Assembly (NCBI GenBank): GCA_044220975.1
Contig: JBGAPZ010000042.1
Location: forward strand, 1-32,206
Direction of reading: 5' to 3'
DNA from: SZUA-430 sp044220975
GTDB taxonomy: Bacteria; Pseudomonadota; Alphaproteobacteria; Micropepsales; Micropepsaceae
Length of the DNA stretch: 32,206 nt
The notes below the pieces were generated by a model that saw only the letters and a program-made list of their open reading frames with translations, was not told the DNA's origin and did no database searches. Both the position numbers and the translations under genes were made by a program. Positions 31,444 through 32,206 of the stretch are shown one piece after another. Position 1 is the first letter of the stretch; every line of letters starts with the position of its first letter.

Positions 31444-31552
31444 GCGCCTAGAGACGGGATGCCCCCCTACCCAAGCGTTCCCGTCAAACCCATCGCCTAG
31501 GTGCCGAATGCGGCAGGTGTTCGCCCCCAACGACACCTGCCGCTCTTATTTT
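31444..31552 (+). ncRNA. Candidate trans-acting small RNA with two C-rich loops
   Basis: An outer 8-bp stem pairs 31444-31451 with 31497-31504 (one G-U). It encloses a 7-bp stem GACGGGA/TCCCGTC (31453-31459 with 31479-31485) whose 19-nt loop contains CCCCCC (31462-31467). A second, 11-bp perfect hairpin (31510-31520 with 31533-31543) has CCCCC in its loop and ends in TCTTATTTT, a standard intrinsic terminator. Alphaproteobacterial regulatory RNAs often expose C-rich loops that pair with Shine-Dalgarno sequences; GsrN of Caulobacter is one example. The family is not recognised and the exact 5' end is not known. No convincing sigma-70 or EcfG promoter was found. Confidence 0.55.
31510..31552 (+). 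terminator. Intrinsic terminator, 11-bp GC-rich stem plus T-tract
   Basis: GCGGCAGGTGT (31510-31520) pairs perfectly with ACACCTGCCGC (31533-31543) and is followed by TCTTATTTT on the plus strand. With no plus-strand protein gene upstream it most simply ends the small RNA. It lies 10 bp beyond the stop of the leftward ThDP-enzyme gene and the same hairpin could protect or end that transcript, though on the minus strand it is not followed by a T-tract. Confidence 0.8.
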
Positions 31553-31562
31553 GGGCTCAGCT

Positions 31563-32206
31563 CTACAGCATCACTTCAATCAGATGCGGCCCCGGCTCCG
31601 CCAGCGCACGCTTGAACTCGCGCACCAGCGTCTCGTTGTCTTCCGCGCGGACGGCATTGACGCCCATCGAACGCCCCATCGAAGTGAAGTCCATCAGCGG
31701 CCGCTCAAGCGACAACAGCGAACGCGAGCGTTCGCTCTGCGCCGTGGCGCCCACACGATCGAGCTCCATGTTCAGGATCGCATAGGACTTGTTGTTGAGG
31801 AGCAGCGTGATGACATGCAGGTTCTCGCGCGCGGCAGTCCACAGACCCTGCACGGTGTACATGGCGCTGCCATCGGATTGCAGGTTGATCACCGGTCGAC
31901 CCGGACATGCAACAGCAGCACCCACCGCAACGGGAATGCCCTGCCCGATGGCACCGCCCGTCAGCATCAGCCAGTCATGCGGTGCTGCATTCTGCGTGGC
32001 CATGTAAGGCCAAAGTCCGCTCGTGTTGCCTTCATCGGAGACGATCGCGCCTTCCGGTATCAGCGCCGCGAGCAATGAACCAATGCTCTCGACCGTGATC
32101 TTGCCCGGTCCCGGCGGCGCAGCGATGGGGCCGTCCGCAAGCGTAGGGGATTTCGGCGCACCAACTTCTTCCGCAATCGCCGCCAGCACGTCCGAAAGAT
32201 CATTCT
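31563..32206 (-). CDS. ThDP-dependent enzyme, acetolactate-synthase large-subunit-like, N-terminus outside the window
   Basis: The frame is open to the window edge (NDLSDVLAAIAEEV at the boundary), so only the last 214 residues are visible; the GTG at 32189 is internal. The C-terminal ThDP-binding domain is intact: GAIGQGIPVAVGAAVA, then LQSDGSAMYTVQGLWTAARE with the metal-binding (G/S)DG...NN motif ending at LLLNNKSYAI, and the final PHLIEVML strand. The first Gly of the GDG motif is Ser, which is seen in a subgroup of these enzymes. The fragment resembles catabolic or uncharacterised acetolactate-synthase/benzoylformate-decarboxylase relatives rather than a confident IlvB; no small subunit is visible. 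Confidence 0.85.
   Translation of the reverse strand, partial: NDLSDVLAAIAEEVGAPKSPTLADGPIAAPPGPGKITVESIGSLLAALIPEGAIVSDEGNTSGLWPYMATQNAAPHDWLMLTGGAIGQGIPVAVGAAVACPGRPVINLQSDGSAMYTVQGLWTAARENLHVITLLLNNKSYAILNMELDRVGATAQSERSRSLLSLERPLMDFTSMGRSMGVNAVRAEDNETLVREFKRALAEPGPHLIEVML

Overview
The window is about 62% G+C by eye, densely packed and chromosomal in character. It fits an alphaproteobacterium: a compact type II secretion (T2SS) operon with a lipidated secretin, an alphaproteobacterial-style Cfa-like methyltransferase/FAD-oxidoreductase/MFS locus, a glycosyltransferase with the YYLxxNPDV tail module, and a salicylyl/2-aminobenzoyl-CoA monooxygenase-reductase. I cannot place it to order. 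I see no mobile element, phage or CRISPR array. Convergent neighbours are nearly abutting (gaps of 3, 7 and 6 bp, overlaps of 4 and 20 bp).

Layout. 1-1032: 3' part of a family 2 glycosyltransferase. 1036-2297 (-): a periplasmic mono-haem c-type protein broken by one missing base. 2359-2577 (-): a small unknown protein. 2867-2954: tRNA-Ser(UGA). 2978-3655 (-): a nitroreductase. 3887-7013 (+): a coupled trio of GFA-fold zinc protein, Rid-family protein and fused FAD monooxygenase/OYE-type reductase acting on aryl-CoA. 7021-7791 (-): an outer-membrane beta-barrel. 7934-8572 (+): a SCO copper chaperone.

8617-19484 (+): a near-complete T2SS operon in the order gspF-H-I-J-L-M-C/N-D-K-O-E-G, mostly joined by stop/start overlaps. 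It encodes platform (F, L, M, C-like), pseudopilus (G, H, I, J, K), prepilin peptidase (O), ATPase (E) and a lipoprotein secretin (D). No pilotin gene is present here.

19552-23401: a Cfa-like lipid methyltransferase (+), an FAD amine-oxidase-like protein (-, broken by one missing base) and, divergent from the latter, a GPH-type MFS carrier. 23398-26376 (-): a 992-residue fusion of a circularly permuted ATP-grasp ligase with a complete M32 zinc carboxypeptidase, the most unusual protein in the window. 26537-30155 (+): a membrane-anchored paraoxonase-like lactonase with every PON1 catalytic position, an alpha/beta hydrolase, the lipid II flippase MurJ and a small membrane protein. 30136-31125 (-): a histidine-bearing polytopic membrane protein. 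31126-31562 holds no protein gene but contains several inverted repeats and a strong small-RNA candidate with two C-rich loops and an intrinsic terminator. 31563-32206 (-): C-terminal part of a ThDP-dependent acetolactate-synthase-like enzyme.

Two genes (1036-2297 and 20728-22028) each lack exactly one base, and restoring it rebuilds a full-length protein. This suggests either base-calling/assembly errors or very recent pseudogenes.
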